Positions 21,981 to 32,305 of a DNA stretch of 64,000 nt are shown one piece after another. A program made the translations under genes and the position numbers. The stretch comes from Debaryomyces hansenii CBS767 (Eukaryota; Ascomycota; Pichiomycetes; Serinales; Debaryomycetaceae). The stretch spans positions 868,001-932,000 of the forward strand of contig NC_006043.2 in the NCBI RefSeq assembly GCF_000006445.2, given 5' to 3'. The notes below the pieces were generated by a model. It did not search any database. It had not been told where the DNA came from and saw nothing but the letters and a program-made list of their open reading frames with translations. How positions within the stretch are numbered: position 1 is the stretch's first letter; each line of letters starts with the position of its first letter.

Positions 21981-22664
21981 TTATACAAGGTCCTTACCGT
22001 ACATATATGCTCCCACTAGGCTTTGATGGCCCTTTAACACGGCCACATTCTTGACATAGCCAATACGGTCGAAACCAAGCGAGTTCCAGATCCGCAAGCT
22101 TGCTGTATTGGTTTCAAACACCAAATTGAACACCGAGTACACGTATCCTAATTGCGGCCCCCACACCAAGTATTTGGCACCCAATTCTTTGCCTAGGCCC
22201 AAACCTCGCTTCTCATGGTTGACTACAAAGCCCGCGTTGCAGACGTGCGAGCATCTTCCCGTGTAGTTGGGCTTCACGTAAAATGTTCCCAAAAAGTGGG
22301 TTCTCCAGAAGTCTTCGGGTTGGTCTTGAAAGTGCGCATCTGATAACGATTGGTGGTCACCTTCGATGAGAACGGCCACGAACGCGGAAAACCAGTACAG
22401 GACAAATTGGTCGAAGTCCATGATTTCGTGGTAGGGGTATGTTGTTCCCTCTTCGATGACGTAGTTGATTTCGTGCTGGATGACCTTGAGTAGAGTTTTG
22501 GGGACTTGGCTGGCGTCGTGGATGGGAAATAATGTCACTTTGCCAGTAGGGTCCTTTGCGAGGGAAAATGTGATTGGTTCCGTGATTTTTGGGGTGTTTT
22601 TGCCATCCTTTGAGGCGAAGGGTAAATCCTCCAACCGTTTGTAAGTCTCTTCGTCCACAGTCAT
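21981..22664 (-). CDS. MPR1-like N-acetyltransferase
   Basis: A 227-residue single-domain GNAT protein, about the size of Mpr1 of S. cerevisiae Sigma1278b (229), which acetylates azetidine-2-carboxylate and other proline-pathway toxic intermediates and lowers oxidative stress. Shared features are the FLGTFYVKPNYTGRCSHVCNAGF block, the acetyl-CoA loop RGLGLG, and VYSVFNLVFETN followed by RIWNSLGFDRIG. The neighbouring SPT10 has the same blocks (FYIKPNYPGRCSH, SIFNLVFESN), so the two are paralogous domains in tandem. No zinc finger is present. Substrate is inferred from family only. Start ATG at 22664, immediately preceded by another out-of-frame ATG. More GC-rich than its surroundings. Confidence 0.85.
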   Translation of the reverse strand: MTVDEETYKRLEDLPFASKDGKNTPKITEPITFSLAKDPTGKVTLFPIHDASQVPKTLLKVIQHEINYVIEEGTTYPYHEIMDFDQFVLYWFSAFVAVLIEGDHQSLSDAHFQDQPEDFWRTHFLGTFYVKPNYTGRCSHVCNAGFVVNHEKRGLGLGKELGAKYLVWGPQLGYVYSVFNLVFETNTASLRIWNSLGFDRIGYVKNVAVLKGHQSLVGAYMYGKDLV

Positions 22665-22913
22665 GATGTCGAGTATAGGGGGCCAGCCGTAGGTACCAGT
22701 TTTTGTACAGCTGGTGTTTATGACTAACGGCTTATGCAGCGATCAGGTCTGAAAAACTCACGGGGTTACCCGCAGTTACTGTTTACTGGTGATGCTCCCC
22801 AACAATACGCCATAAAGAAGCGTAAATACTACCGTTGGATTACACGGATAAAATACCAGTTCAGAGGTCATTGATAAGAGATTAAGGCTGCCAGAGCAGA
22901 CATATGATTCAGG

Positions 22914-24000
22914 ATGGAAGATCACAAGCGAAATGGGATTTTCAACGATAGTATGTGACTATTTTGATTTATGTCTAAGGTTAGAGTAGAAGACAGATAT
23001 ACTAACAAATTTACCAGGTTTAAGCAAAAGAGACAAAAAACGTCAACAGATAGGCTCGCGGTTGGGTAAGCTAGATGTTATGTTCAGCAGTGATAGAGAT
23101 AACTTCTACAAGACACTGCTTCACAACTTGCAGAATACGCTAGCGACCTTACAACAAGGAGCCAACGAAAACTATTTGGATAAGAAGGAAAACTTGGAAG
23201 AAGAGCGTGATTACGAGTTGACTAGACTCAGACTATGGGAGGAATACCAGGTGAAAAGAATCGAGGAGGAATATAAGGAGGATTTGATCAAGGCTCAAGA
23301 AAACCACGACAAGATGATCAAGTTGATCAAAGAGAAGTTATACGATAAACTCCAGAAGCAGATAAAACAATTGAAAGAGGATAAGCTATTGCTTAATTTG
23401 GTGAATGCAAACTCGTGGAGCTCGAATATTGCCAACGATTCGTCTACGGCTGCATTGAATGCAGTGGCCGCTAACACGTTGAATCTTTCGGATAGACGGT
23501 CGCTCAGAAAGCGAGAATTGAGTTCAAGACTCACTGCTGGCGAAGCAGACGATTTGTCGGATGGAGGTGTGGGTTCAACAACTGCCACTGGAAACGTCTC
23601 GACGGCCAATGGCTATATATCTCTGTCAGGAAAGCGGAGAAGACATTATGCTACAAGATACTCATCGAACGACGAAATATCATCCGGAATCACCAGCACA
23701 GCTGCTAGCAACAAGAACAGCAATGGTTACGGCCATAATACCCTCCACAACAATGCAGTGGGGAGTGGGAATGAAAGCAACTTGAGCGATAAAGACTACG
23801 ATGCATTGAACACATTGATCATGGGTAATGAAGATGGTGGAGTTTCGTTGGTACTACTTGATAATGCACAGGCAAATTCTAATAAGCCTAATACTCGAGG
23901 ACTAAACAAACAATTCACTGGGTTACAGGGGTTAAAACCAGAAGAATTAAATGATGATTTGACGTTATTACGAAATGCAATTGTTAAAAAGGAAAAGTAA
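22914..24000 (+). CDS. SDS3: Rpd3L complex subunit Sds3, one intron
   Basis: Exon 1 is 22914-22950 and exon 2 is 23018-24000, split by a 67-nt intron with GTATGT, TACTAAC (23000-23006) and CAG. The branch A lies 12 nt from the intron end. The spliced product is 339 residues (S. cerevisiae Sds3: 327). It begins MEDHKRNGIFNDSLSKRDKKRQ; the SKRDKKRQ and LEEERDYELTRLRLWEEY blocks match Sds3. Residues ~40-135 form a long coiled coil typical of the Sds3/BRMS1 family, followed by a Ser/Asn-rich tail. Sds3 scaffolds the Rpd3L histone deacetylase for transcriptional repression. Without splicing the frame has no suitable ATG before residue ~50. Confidence 0.93.
22951..23017 (+). other. SDS3 intron
   Basis: Donor gtatgt at 22951, branch site tactaac at 23000-23006, acceptor cag ending at 23017. 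The intron divides an AGT serine codon after its first base and joins a conserved N-terminus to the coiled-coil body. Confidence 0.93.
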
Positions 24001-24391
24001 TATTTTCCATCCCACTTGCATAAATGTCCATTTAATTCTTCTAGGCGTTCCGACCCATTTTTTAGTATATATTTATTCATAGACCCTTTGTAACTAGTAT
24101 TTTCATTTCAGCTAATGTATTCATCGAATAATAAAAACTTTGGCAAACTTTCAGCTAATTCCCTGAATGAATAGAGATTGAATCGTACAATGTAGAATTA
24201 TATAGACGGGGGAATATATTGAATGCAAAAGGACTTCCAGGTAATTGACTAATACGTCTTGGCTATTTTGATCCGCTCAAGACCAATATCCTTCTGTATT
24301 TACTTGTTGTAGACATTATTACATAGTAGAGCCTCGTATATCAGAAAATGAATTGATTATTCGTCGAGATGATCAACATGTAAATGTATTC
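24001..24391. other. Convergent SDS3-BOR1 intergenic region
   Basis: Three-prime flanks of two convergent genes. Contains one arm (24090-24132) of a short degenerate repeat found again on the other side of BOR1. No gene seen. Confidence 0.4.
24090..24132 (+). repeat. Degenerate direct repeat flanking BOR1, left unit
   Basis: Aligns with 26658-26698 with two small gaps and few mismatches (shared core: actagtat, tcattt, taatg, attca, gaataat). It could be chance in AT-rich DNA or a remnant of an old repeat. Confidence 0.35.
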
Positions 24392-26098
24392 TTACACGTT
24401 CTGATTCCTATTACGGAGTTTAAGCTTTGATTTTTTTACTTGCGTTCCAATAACGTCAGCCTCTATATCAGACTTATTTTGGATGGAGGAGTTTTCCTGC
24501 AATTTTATTTCATCCATTATTTTCAAATTCTTAATCGTTACCTCGTCAGCTACCGGAGAATCTAACAACTGTAATTCTTCTAGTGGAATAATTAAAGGCC
24601 AGACCCATTTCGCACATATTGCTAATACTAAGAGAACCCCAGGGAATCCAATAGTACCTTTTGTTAGGGTTATAGCAAATTCAGCTCCAAATCCTAGAAT
24701 TAGTAGTACTAAATATACGTAGAACCATTTTTTGTTACGATATTTATCAAATTCTTTAAAAACTAGTGGGCAAGTGGGATCATTCTTAACATAATCATCA
24801 TTCAAGAATAAATACCTAAGTCTATTCGTGATAGCGTTCTCGTGGATACCAGTGATGCCCATAATGAAGAATAACCCTGCTAGCACAGCTTGGGGAATGA
24901 GTCCCAAAACAACTAAGAACGGGCCACTCATCATTAAAAAAGTTAGCAATCCCTGTATAGTATTGGATACTCTTTGCTCTACAACTGATATAACTTCTCC
25001 TGTCTTGTAATTATGAACAACTAGTGATTGTGTATGTAATGGAGCTTGGGGTATAAGACCATTAGGAGCAGGTAGCCCGATTAAACCAGAGATTCCAGTA
25101 ACCAACCCAAGTAATGCAAAATCCCAATGAAATGACGAAGGCTTCTTTAGAGGAAAGTCTTTCAGCTGGCACATTAATGATGAAATATTGTGATCAAAAT
25201 AGAAGAGTAATGTTAAGTCAATAGCAAACGGGATTGCTAGGAATACATCCGATACAGCAATGTTATCAGGCGGCCAGAAGTGGATAAACCAACCGTGAGA
25301 TCTATCAGTTCCGTGGTATGTTGGTTGAAACGCCTCCGTTATAGGCAATTTATCTAAGTCAGTCTTAGATAAATTGCCTCCAAAATATGTAAATGCAGTG
25401 AAGAATATAACTGCTAAAGGCATACCATAATCACTAAAAATCTTTCTGAACCAACCTCTGAAGTAATGTAGATTATTCCCAAATACATTGCACCCAACGC
25501 CAAAGATAACCATTAGTAAACTTATCATCACGGAACAATAACCACTTTCGAGACTTACTGAAAATTGATTATTCAAAATCTGTACACCTTTCTGAAGATA
25601 TACAACACAGACAAAAAACCCAAATACATCTGCGGAGTACAGAGTAATTATTTTTATATATGAGACCATATTTGTGATTGCAATAATAAAGTGCATAACC
25701 ATTGACCATAAGCAAATCCAGCACATAAAAGGGAAGAAGGGTGTACCCCTAGGTTTCATTAATTCATAAACGGTATAATTAAAAATGGTGATTGGACCCG
25801 TAACACCAACCATACAAAGGGGTTGACCAGAAAACATTCCGAACACCACACCTGCAATTGCCGAACTCATCAAAGTTTCATTAACACCATACAGCTGATC
25901 TGTCTTATCATACATATCCTGAGCAAAGGATATAGCTGGTAACAAATTGGCAAAAAATATAAATAAAGTTGATGGGATGATGCGATAGTTCCATGCATCT
26001 TGGATGTCAGATTTATAATGAGGAATCCTACTCCTAACGTCATTGAATATGCCGTAACCTATGTACCTAATACAATTAGGTAGCCCACGATTCTTCAT
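24392..26098 (-). CDS. BOR1: Boron/anion transporter Bor1
   Basis: A 568-residue polytopic protein of the SLC4 HCO3-transporter family (S. cerevisiae Bor1: 576). The N-terminus (GIFNDVRSRIPHYKSDIQDAWNY) and the block SGQPLCMVGVTGPITIFNYT are diagnostic, followed by multiple TM helices and a GLPAPNGLIPQAPLHT segment. Bor1 exports borate at the plasma membrane and affects vacuolar traffic in S. cerevisiae. A perfect 16-bp inverted repeat (25343-25379) is embedded in the codons for the loop GGNLSKTDLDKLP. Start ATG at 26098. The 5' side faces the KTR gene across 842 bp. Confidence 0.95.
   Translation of the reverse strand: MKNRGLPNCIRYIGYGIFNDVRSRIPHYKSDIQDAWNYRIIPSTLFIFFANLLPAISFAQDMYDKTDQLYGVNETLMSSAIAGVVFGMFSGQPLCMVGVTGPITIFNYTVYELMKPRGTPFFPFMCWICLWSMVMHFIIAITNMVSYIKIITLYSADVFGFFVCVVYLQKGVQILNNQFSVSLESGYCSVMISLLMVIFGVGCNVFGNNLHYFRGWFRKIFSDYGMPLAVIFFTAFTYFGGNLSKTDLDKLPITEAFQPTYHGTDRSHGWFIHFWPPDNIAVSDVFLAIPFAIDLTLLFYFDHNISSLMCQLKDFPLKKPSSFHWDFALLGLVTGISGLIGLPAPNGLIPQAPLHTQSLVVHNYKTGEVISVVEQRVSNTIQGLLTFLMMSGPFLVVLGLIPQAVLAGLFFIMGITGIHENAITNRLRYLFLNDDYVKNDPTCPLVFKEFDKYRNKKWFYVYLVLLILGFGAEFAITLTKGTIGFPGVLLVLAICAKWVWPLIIPLEELQLLDSPVADEVTIKNLKIMDEIKLQENSSIQNKSDIEADVIGTQVKKSKLKLRNRNQNV
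25343..25379. repeat. Perfect hairpin inside BOR1
   Basis: Left arm 25343-25358 (aggcaatttatctaag) and right arm 25364-25378+25379 (cttagataaattgcct) are exact reverse complements, 16 bp each, around a 5-nt loop (tcagt). It lies in codons for the hydrophilic loop of Bor1, so the mRNA would fold as a stable stem. Confidence 0.9.
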
Positions 26099-26940
26099 GT
26101 TGATTTAGGATGGAGAAAGATTTCATTGCTGGTTTGCATCTACTTTTTTTGTACCCTGTTATGTTCGCAAATTTGATGATGTATTTTATCGATTCTCTTA
26201 TGAGCCAGATCGACAGTTATTCTCCTGTGAAGAATCATTTCCGCTTAATTCTAGATTTAATTTGAAGTCTAACGTAGATTTTCTGGCCCTGACAGTCTTA
26301 CTTATGTTGTGATTTAGCCAGTCTCTAATTTAATGACATGCTTTGCTAGTCATTTTGTTATCTGATTGATGCAACACTTTCTTATCAGGATAACGAACAC
26401 CAATTCAAACAATTTTACAAAATAAAGAGTAACTAATGAACATTGAATAGGAAAATGATGCTATTTATCTCAATAGTTAAATTTTACAATAGAAAGGCAC
26501 CTATTTATCCATGAGACCCCGAAACCCATATCCTATGGTTAAGTTGCCGCTAAGGTTTCCTGTCATATTTTTTTGTACCCTTTGGGTTATTTTGGGTTCT
26601 ATTCGAAACCCAAGTAATTTTCAGATTGAAACGACAGGCTTGGTTGTTAGATTTTTTGTTACTAGTATTTCATTTAAGTAATGCATTCACTGAATAATTA
26701 TTTAAAACGGTTTTTTCGCTTGCGTGGTGCGTCAGAAGTTTTTGGAATCAACTAATATTCTTTCTTCTGATTTAGTACCACAGATTTTCGTTAATAACAT
26801 TATAGATCAACTCTAATTGTAATATAGGGTCTACTGGATTGAGATTTAGAGCTATTGTTCTTAATAAAACTTATTATTGACTTTTCCAGCTTATTAAAAC
26901 ACATTTTCATTGACTACTATATACGCGATCTTATGATCTA
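26099..26940. promoter_or_regulatory. BOR1-KTR divergent intergenic region
   Basis: 842 bp serving both genes. The 14-mer TTTTTTTGTACCCT occurs twice (26144-26157 and 26568-26581). Around 26510-26615 there are several AACCC/GGGTT elements in both orientations (gaaaccc, tttgggttat, ttttgggttc, cgaaaccca). Factors are unknown to me. No gene seen. Confidence 0.4.
26658..26698 (+). repeat. Degenerate direct repeat flanking BOR1, right unit
   Basis: Partner of 24090-24132, same orientation, in the BOR1-KTR intergenic region. Confidence 0.35.
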
Positions 26941-28713
26941 ATGCCTGCGGTAAAGACTAACGATCAAGGGTCGATTAAGGACTCTTTGGAACCACACGAT
27001 ACATCTGACTCAGACTATGACTATTCCGACGACGATGATGAATATGAAGTCTCATTCACCGAGGCAAGACTTAGGAATATCAAGTCTATCGTACATACAT
27101 CAAGGCGAATACGCTTACCCAAACGATCACATAGACTATGGATAATGTTGTTGATAATTGTCTTGTTTATATACTCATTTACTAATATGGGGTTTCAGGG
27201 AGCAAAGAATAATATTCAAGAAGATATAGGAACATTTTCCGACCCATTAGATGAAGCCGAAGGTCATTTCATGAGTGAAACAAGGATATCGTCTGACATA
27301 GACTCACCTTTTCAAATTGGATGTCGGGTACCAGACATAACTCAGCCAAGGGCGAATGCGGCCCTCGTGGTATTAACCAGGAATTCAGAGGTCAAAAAAG
27401 TCATCAAATCTATGAAGTCGATGGAGAGACATTTTAACCAGTGGTTTAATTATCCATGGGTTTTCTTGAATGATGAGCCATTCACTGACGAATTCAAGAA
27501 TTCTGTCTTGAAGTATACGTCTTCCAAAGTAGAGTTTGGCACAATCCCGGAGAAAGAGTGGAATTTCAATGAAGATATTGATAAAGATGAATTACACGAG
27601 CATATTGCCAACCAAGGAGATAGAAGAATCATGTACGGAAATTCTGAGTCTTATCATAAGATGTGCCGGTTTTTTTCGGGCTATTTCTACAAACATGAAT
27701 TGGTGAAGAAAAGGGATTGGTATTGGAGAGTGGAGCCCGATGTTGAATTCTTTTGCGATTTGACATACGATCCCTTTATTGAAATGGAAAAGCGCAATAA
27801 GAAGTATGGCTTCAATGTTCTTATTGGTGAATTGTACTACACTATTCCGGGGTTATTTAAAGAGACAAGGGCATTTATAAGGAAAAACAACGTTCCATTG
27901 GGTAATGCATGGAGCTTGTTTATCACGGACTATAAGTACGCAGTAGGTAAAAATGCTGCCAAGTACGATGGTTTCAAATCTAAGTCGGATATATTGCGAG
28001 AGATAGAAATGAACTTAACGGTCAAGAAGTTCTTATCAATGAAGGACAAAACGGATGAACAAATCCCCGAGTATGATCTGTGGTTACTAGATGAAGTAAT
28101 TTCTAAGTCTAAAAAGCCAGCGTTATATGAAGATAGAATTGACCTCGAAGAGTACAACATGTGCCATTTCTGGTCGAATTTTGAAATTGCAAGAACCGAC
28201 TTGTTTAATTCCCCAAGATACGAAGCGTATTTTGACCATTTAGAGAAGAGCGGAGGATTTTATAAAGAGCGATGGGGAGATGCCCCTGTACATTCACTTG
28301 CTATAGGAATGTTACTTGACCTCAAGGATATACATTACTTCAGAGACGTTGGCTACAGGCACTCAGGGTTGAGCCATTGCCCTGGGAACTCGAGAAGATA
28401 CCAACTAAAATATGAACCAAGCGAAAGGTACTACCAGAAGGATTTGAGTAAGGACTCGGCATGGCTTTCGCCAGACAGCCCCCGTTCTAATGGAATCGGG
28501 TGTAGATGTAGGTGTCCCAAGACAAAGGAAATTGAAGATTCGCTGTCGTCGTGTGTCCGTTCGTGGGCCGATATCACCAGTAACAGATACATACCTCCCG
28601 AACCTGTCGACGTTGATTTTTGGGAAGAAGAAATCAAAAACCGTTTAAACAAATTCCTTGCAACCGGCGGAATCCTAGGCCAAAACAACATTGCCGAAAA
28701 GTTGCTCAGCTAG
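26941..28713 (+). CDS. KTR-family alpha-1,2-mannosyltransferase (KTR5/KTR7 type)
   Basis: A 590-residue type II Golgi membrane protein: acidic cytosolic tail (1-~60), one signal-anchor (LWIMLLIIVLFIYSF, ~66-83), stem, and a GT15 catalytic domain from ~125. Diagnostic motifs are WRVEPDVEFFCD, NMCHFWSNFEIA and HSLAIGMLL. It transfers mannose from GDP-mannose to O- or N-linked glycans. A Cys-rich insert (GCRCRCPKTKEIEDSLSSC) near the C-terminus is notable. In S. cerevisiae KTR5 adjoins the H4-H3 pair and SIW14, while KTR7 adjoins SDS3 and AIM19; this gene adjoins all of them and is best seen as the single ancestor-type of KTR5 and KTR7. Confidence 0.9.
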   Translation: MPAVKTNDQGSIKDSLEPHDTSDSDYDYSDDDDEYEVSFTEARLRNIKSIVHTSRRIRLPKRSHRLWIMLLIIVLFIYSFTNMGFQGAKNNIQEDIGTFSDPLDEAEGHFMSETRISSDIDSPFQIGCRVPDITQPRANAALVVLTRNSEVKKVIKSMKSMERHFNQWFNYPWVFLNDEPFTDEFKNSVLKYTSSKVEFGTIPEKEWNFNEDIDKDELHEHIANQGDRRIMYGNSESYHKMCRFFSGYFYKHELVKKRDWYWRVEPDVEFFCDLTYDPFIEMEKRNKKYGFNVLIGELYYTIPGLFKETRAFIRKNNVPLGNAWSLFITDYKYAVGKNAAKYDGFKSKSDILREIEMNLTVKKFLSMKDKTDEQIPEYDLWLLDEVISKSKKPALYEDRIDLEEYNMCHFWSNFEIARTDLFNSPRYEAYFDHLEKSGGFYKERWGDAPVHSLAIGMLLDLKDIHYFRDVGYRHSGLSHCPGNSRRYQLKYEPSERYYQKDLSKDSAWLSPDSPRSNGIGCRCRCPKTKEIEDSLSSCVRSWADITSNRYIPPEPVDVDFWEEEIKNRLNKFLATGGILGQNNIAEKLLS

Positions 28714-28800
28714 TCTACATTTAAAATTTTATAGATAACATAATATTGATTCTAATATACACTGAACAGAACTAGAAATACATTGTAGCAGTCAAGCACT

Positions 28801-30075
<1,275 letters not shown>

Positions 30076-30309
30076 GTGCGCCTAGCTTTACTTTTTGTAT
30101 ATTAGTATGTGTTTTATTGAATAAATGTTTAATATGAAAAAAAAATTGTAGATATGATTGGTCCGATCCGACCGAAAGGGAACAATTGGGGCCTCAAGCC
30201 ACGGTGCTGAAGAAGGAATACTTGTAGAGTAATGGTGATGGTATCGTGATGGGCCAAAATGTGGTTATGGCACGTCGTGTCATATTATTAAGTGGAGTTT
30301 CAGCAACTG

Positions 30310-30798
30310 ATGGCCAGAATTGACAATTATCAACAACAAGTTCGACGAAACGAATATTCAAGCATGGGCGAAGGACATACATTAAACATTGAAGGATTGA
30401 CCAAGTCAGCCAACGAATTACCAAATACGCCATACCCAGCATGGTTTTTTTCAGCGGTGCTTCTCTATAAAGGTGTCACGACGCACAAACCGATTGCTAA
30501 TTCCACAGGCACATCAGGGGGATCAGCGAAATTTAGCCAATGGTTATCGTTATCGAAGCCATCGAGGTTGTCGTGTTTCACGTTTGGTGCGGCCCACTTA
30601 CTCGGGGGTTGGATTATCTACGATGGGGATCTTGCTAATGGTGCAGGCTTCAACTTCGCATGGTCGACGCTATACTTGATTGTGAACGGGACATCCAGTG
30701 TCAAGAGCTTGACATTGGGAAGATTGAACCCGATAGGTTTGAGTATGTTAGCACTTGGAAACGTCGGGATGTACGGTAAGAAATTCTTTTGGCATTAA
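30310..30798 (+). CDS. AIM19: Mitochondrial membrane protein Aim19
   Basis: A 162-residue protein from the ATG at 30310 (S. cerevisiae Aim19: 157). The PYPAWFFSAVLLYKG start and GGWIIYDGDLANGAGFNFAWSTLYLIVNG block match Aim19; three to four hydrophobic segments suggest a multi-pass inner-membrane protein. Its molecular function is unknown; S. cerevisiae mutants show altered mitochondrial inheritance or respiratory growth. It is convergent with SIW14, with 65 bp between the stops. In S. cerevisiae AIM19 lies close to KTR7 and SDS3, as here. Confidence 0.9.
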   Translation: MARIDNYQQQVRRNEYSSMGEGHTLNIEGLTKSANELPNTPYPAWFFSAVLLYKGVTTHKPIANSTGTSGGSAKFSQWLSLSKPSRLSCFTFGAAHLLGGWIIYDGDLANGAGFNFAWSTLYLIVNGTSSVKSLTLGRLNPIGLSMLALGNVGMYGKKFFWH

Positions 30799-30863
30799 AT
30801 CTATCTATAGGTATATAAAAATATGAAGTTTTAAACTGAAGTTCGGTATATGGTAGGTCTAAG

Positions 30864-31676
30864 TCAATCCCACGGGATTGGTAGAAGGCTGTTTTCTTTG
30901 GCGTATTCTTCTAGCTCGACTTCATTGTAGAGTTCGATGAATTGTTGGTCCATTGGTCTTTCCTTGGGAGCAGCAAATTTCCGATACTCATCAAAGATTA
31001 TTGTAAGCGACCATTTCTGTAATCTGCGTAGTACTCCTACAAGACACCCGGTACGATGCTTCCCTCTGTTACAGTGTATTAATATCGGTTGGTTGGCCGG
31101 ATTGAGGACTATTTTTATCGCCTCCGTTATAAGATTATGTGATATCTTCACAAAGGGTTCCTTATTCCCCGACATCCCGAGTTGGAAGAGTTTGATATTC
31201 TCTTTCTCCAAAAACTGCTCGTGTTCCTCCGGGTAGTCCTCGGGTATAAGACAGAGGATGGACTTCAATTTTAGCTTCTTTACGAATGGAAAATTAGATG
31301 GTTGGGGGAACGAGGATCGATATATCTTGTTAATCACTGGTGCAAAGTTTTCGGGTGGAGTCAATTGAGGAATCTCATCCGCAAAATCGCCGCTTTCTTG
31401 AGTTTCCTTTGGTTCAAACGTCCCGTCAAACTTATCATCGATATCCTCTTCATACGTTGGCTCGTCGTCTCCAGTATTATTAGTACTCTCTTCATTTATC
31501 TTAAGCTGGTCTAGCTTAGATCGTATATATCTCTTATCAGAATTCATTATACTTGGGTCGTTCATCATCTCATTATCATCATATCTGGGCGTTATATCCT
31601 TATGTACGCTATCATTTTCCTTATAACTAGGTAGTTCTTCGTCCATCTGGAACGGATCGTCTAATACTTCACTCAT
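30864..31676 (-). CDS. SIW14: Inositol pyrophosphate phosphatase Siw14
   Basis: A 270-residue protein (S. cerevisiae Siw14: 281) taken from the ATG at 31676. Residues 1-~100 are acidic and disordered. Residues ~105-265 form a plant/fungal atypical dual-specificity phosphatase domain with the P-loop HCNRGKHRTG (Cys nucleophile and Arg of CX5R). Siw14 removes the 5-beta-phosphate from 5-diphosphoinositol phosphates and affects stress response and actin. It sits beside the histone pair as in S. cerevisiae (YNL032W next to YNL031C). Its start faces KSH1 across 297 bp. Confidence 0.94.
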   Translation of the reverse strand: MSEVLDDPFQMDEELPSYKENDSVHKDITPRYDDNEMMNDPSIMNSDKRYIRSKLDQLKINEESTNNTGDDEPTYEEDIDDKFDGTFEPKETQESGDFADEIPQLTPPENFAPVINKIYRSSFPQPSNFPFVKKLKLKSILCLIPEDYPEEHEQFLEKENIKLFQLGMSGNKEPFVKISHNLITEAIKIVLNPANQPILIHCNRGKHRTGCLVGVLRRLQKWSLTIIFDEYRKFAAPKERPMDQQFIELYNEVELEEYAKENSLLPIPWD

Positions 31677-31973
31677 TTTCAAGGGGGAGATATGTATCTA
31701 GGTTATACAATATTGTTGAAGGCTTTCGCGAACTTTAAGCAAATATTTGAATTTTGGTTTAGTACTGTAACAAGTGGATGTTATAATAAGATTGGTTTTA
31801 CTATCAACTTCATCGTCTATGGTAAGATATAAGTGGTATTCAACGGTATTAGTCTTAATTCTGTGATGCTAGTCCGGTCTGGTTTTGTGTAATTTCATCG
31901 TGATGGTATTTTTTGTTAGTTTAAGCGTCAGAAGAGTAAACACGTTTATACTATTCATACAAATTGATATACA

Positions 31974-32250
31974 ATGGTACGTTTATAGATTAAACCAACC
32001 ACATTTGTGATTTTTTCGAATCTTACTAACCTAATAGTCTGCTTTATTTAATTTTCAATCGTTATTGCAAGTGATATTATTGTTGATTTGTACATGTACT
32101 TATATTCATGCTACATGGCCGGTTATTTTAGATAAGAACAAGACTGGTGCCCTTGGAGTCTTCTGGAAGTTTGCTAGAATCGGTGAGAGATTAAGTCCAT
32201 ATGTGGCCATAGGATGTTTTGCTATGGCGTTTAACGTTTTGAGATCATAG
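31974..32250 (+). CDS. KSH1: Secretory-pathway protein Ksh1, with an ATG-only first exon
   Basis: Exon 1 codes only the ATG (31974-31976). The intron is 31977-32037 (61 nt; GTACGT, TACTAAC at 32024-32030, acceptor TAG). Exon 2 is 32038-32250. The spliced protein has 71 residues beginning [19 protein letters not shown], closely matching S. cerevisiae Ksh1 (72). It has an N-terminal hydrophobic segment, the [25 protein letters not shown] loop and a C-terminal hydrophobic segment. Ksh1 is a small essential ER/Golgi membrane protein of the early secretory pathway (TMEM167/Kish family). If the intron is kept, translation stops after four codons. The stop is 55 bp from the convergent UTP25 stop. 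Confidence 0.95.
31977..32037 (+). other. KSH1 intron directly after the start codon
   Basis: Donor gtacgt at 31977, branch tactaac at 32024-32030, acceptor tag ending at 32037. The branch A is only 8 nt from the intron end. Retention gives an immediate stop (ATG GTA CGT TTA TAG). Confidence 0.93.
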
Positions 32251-32305
32251 TCAATTGTTATAAGTGCTTGTATATTAGGGAAGTAGTATTTATTGTCTAA
32301 ATAAA

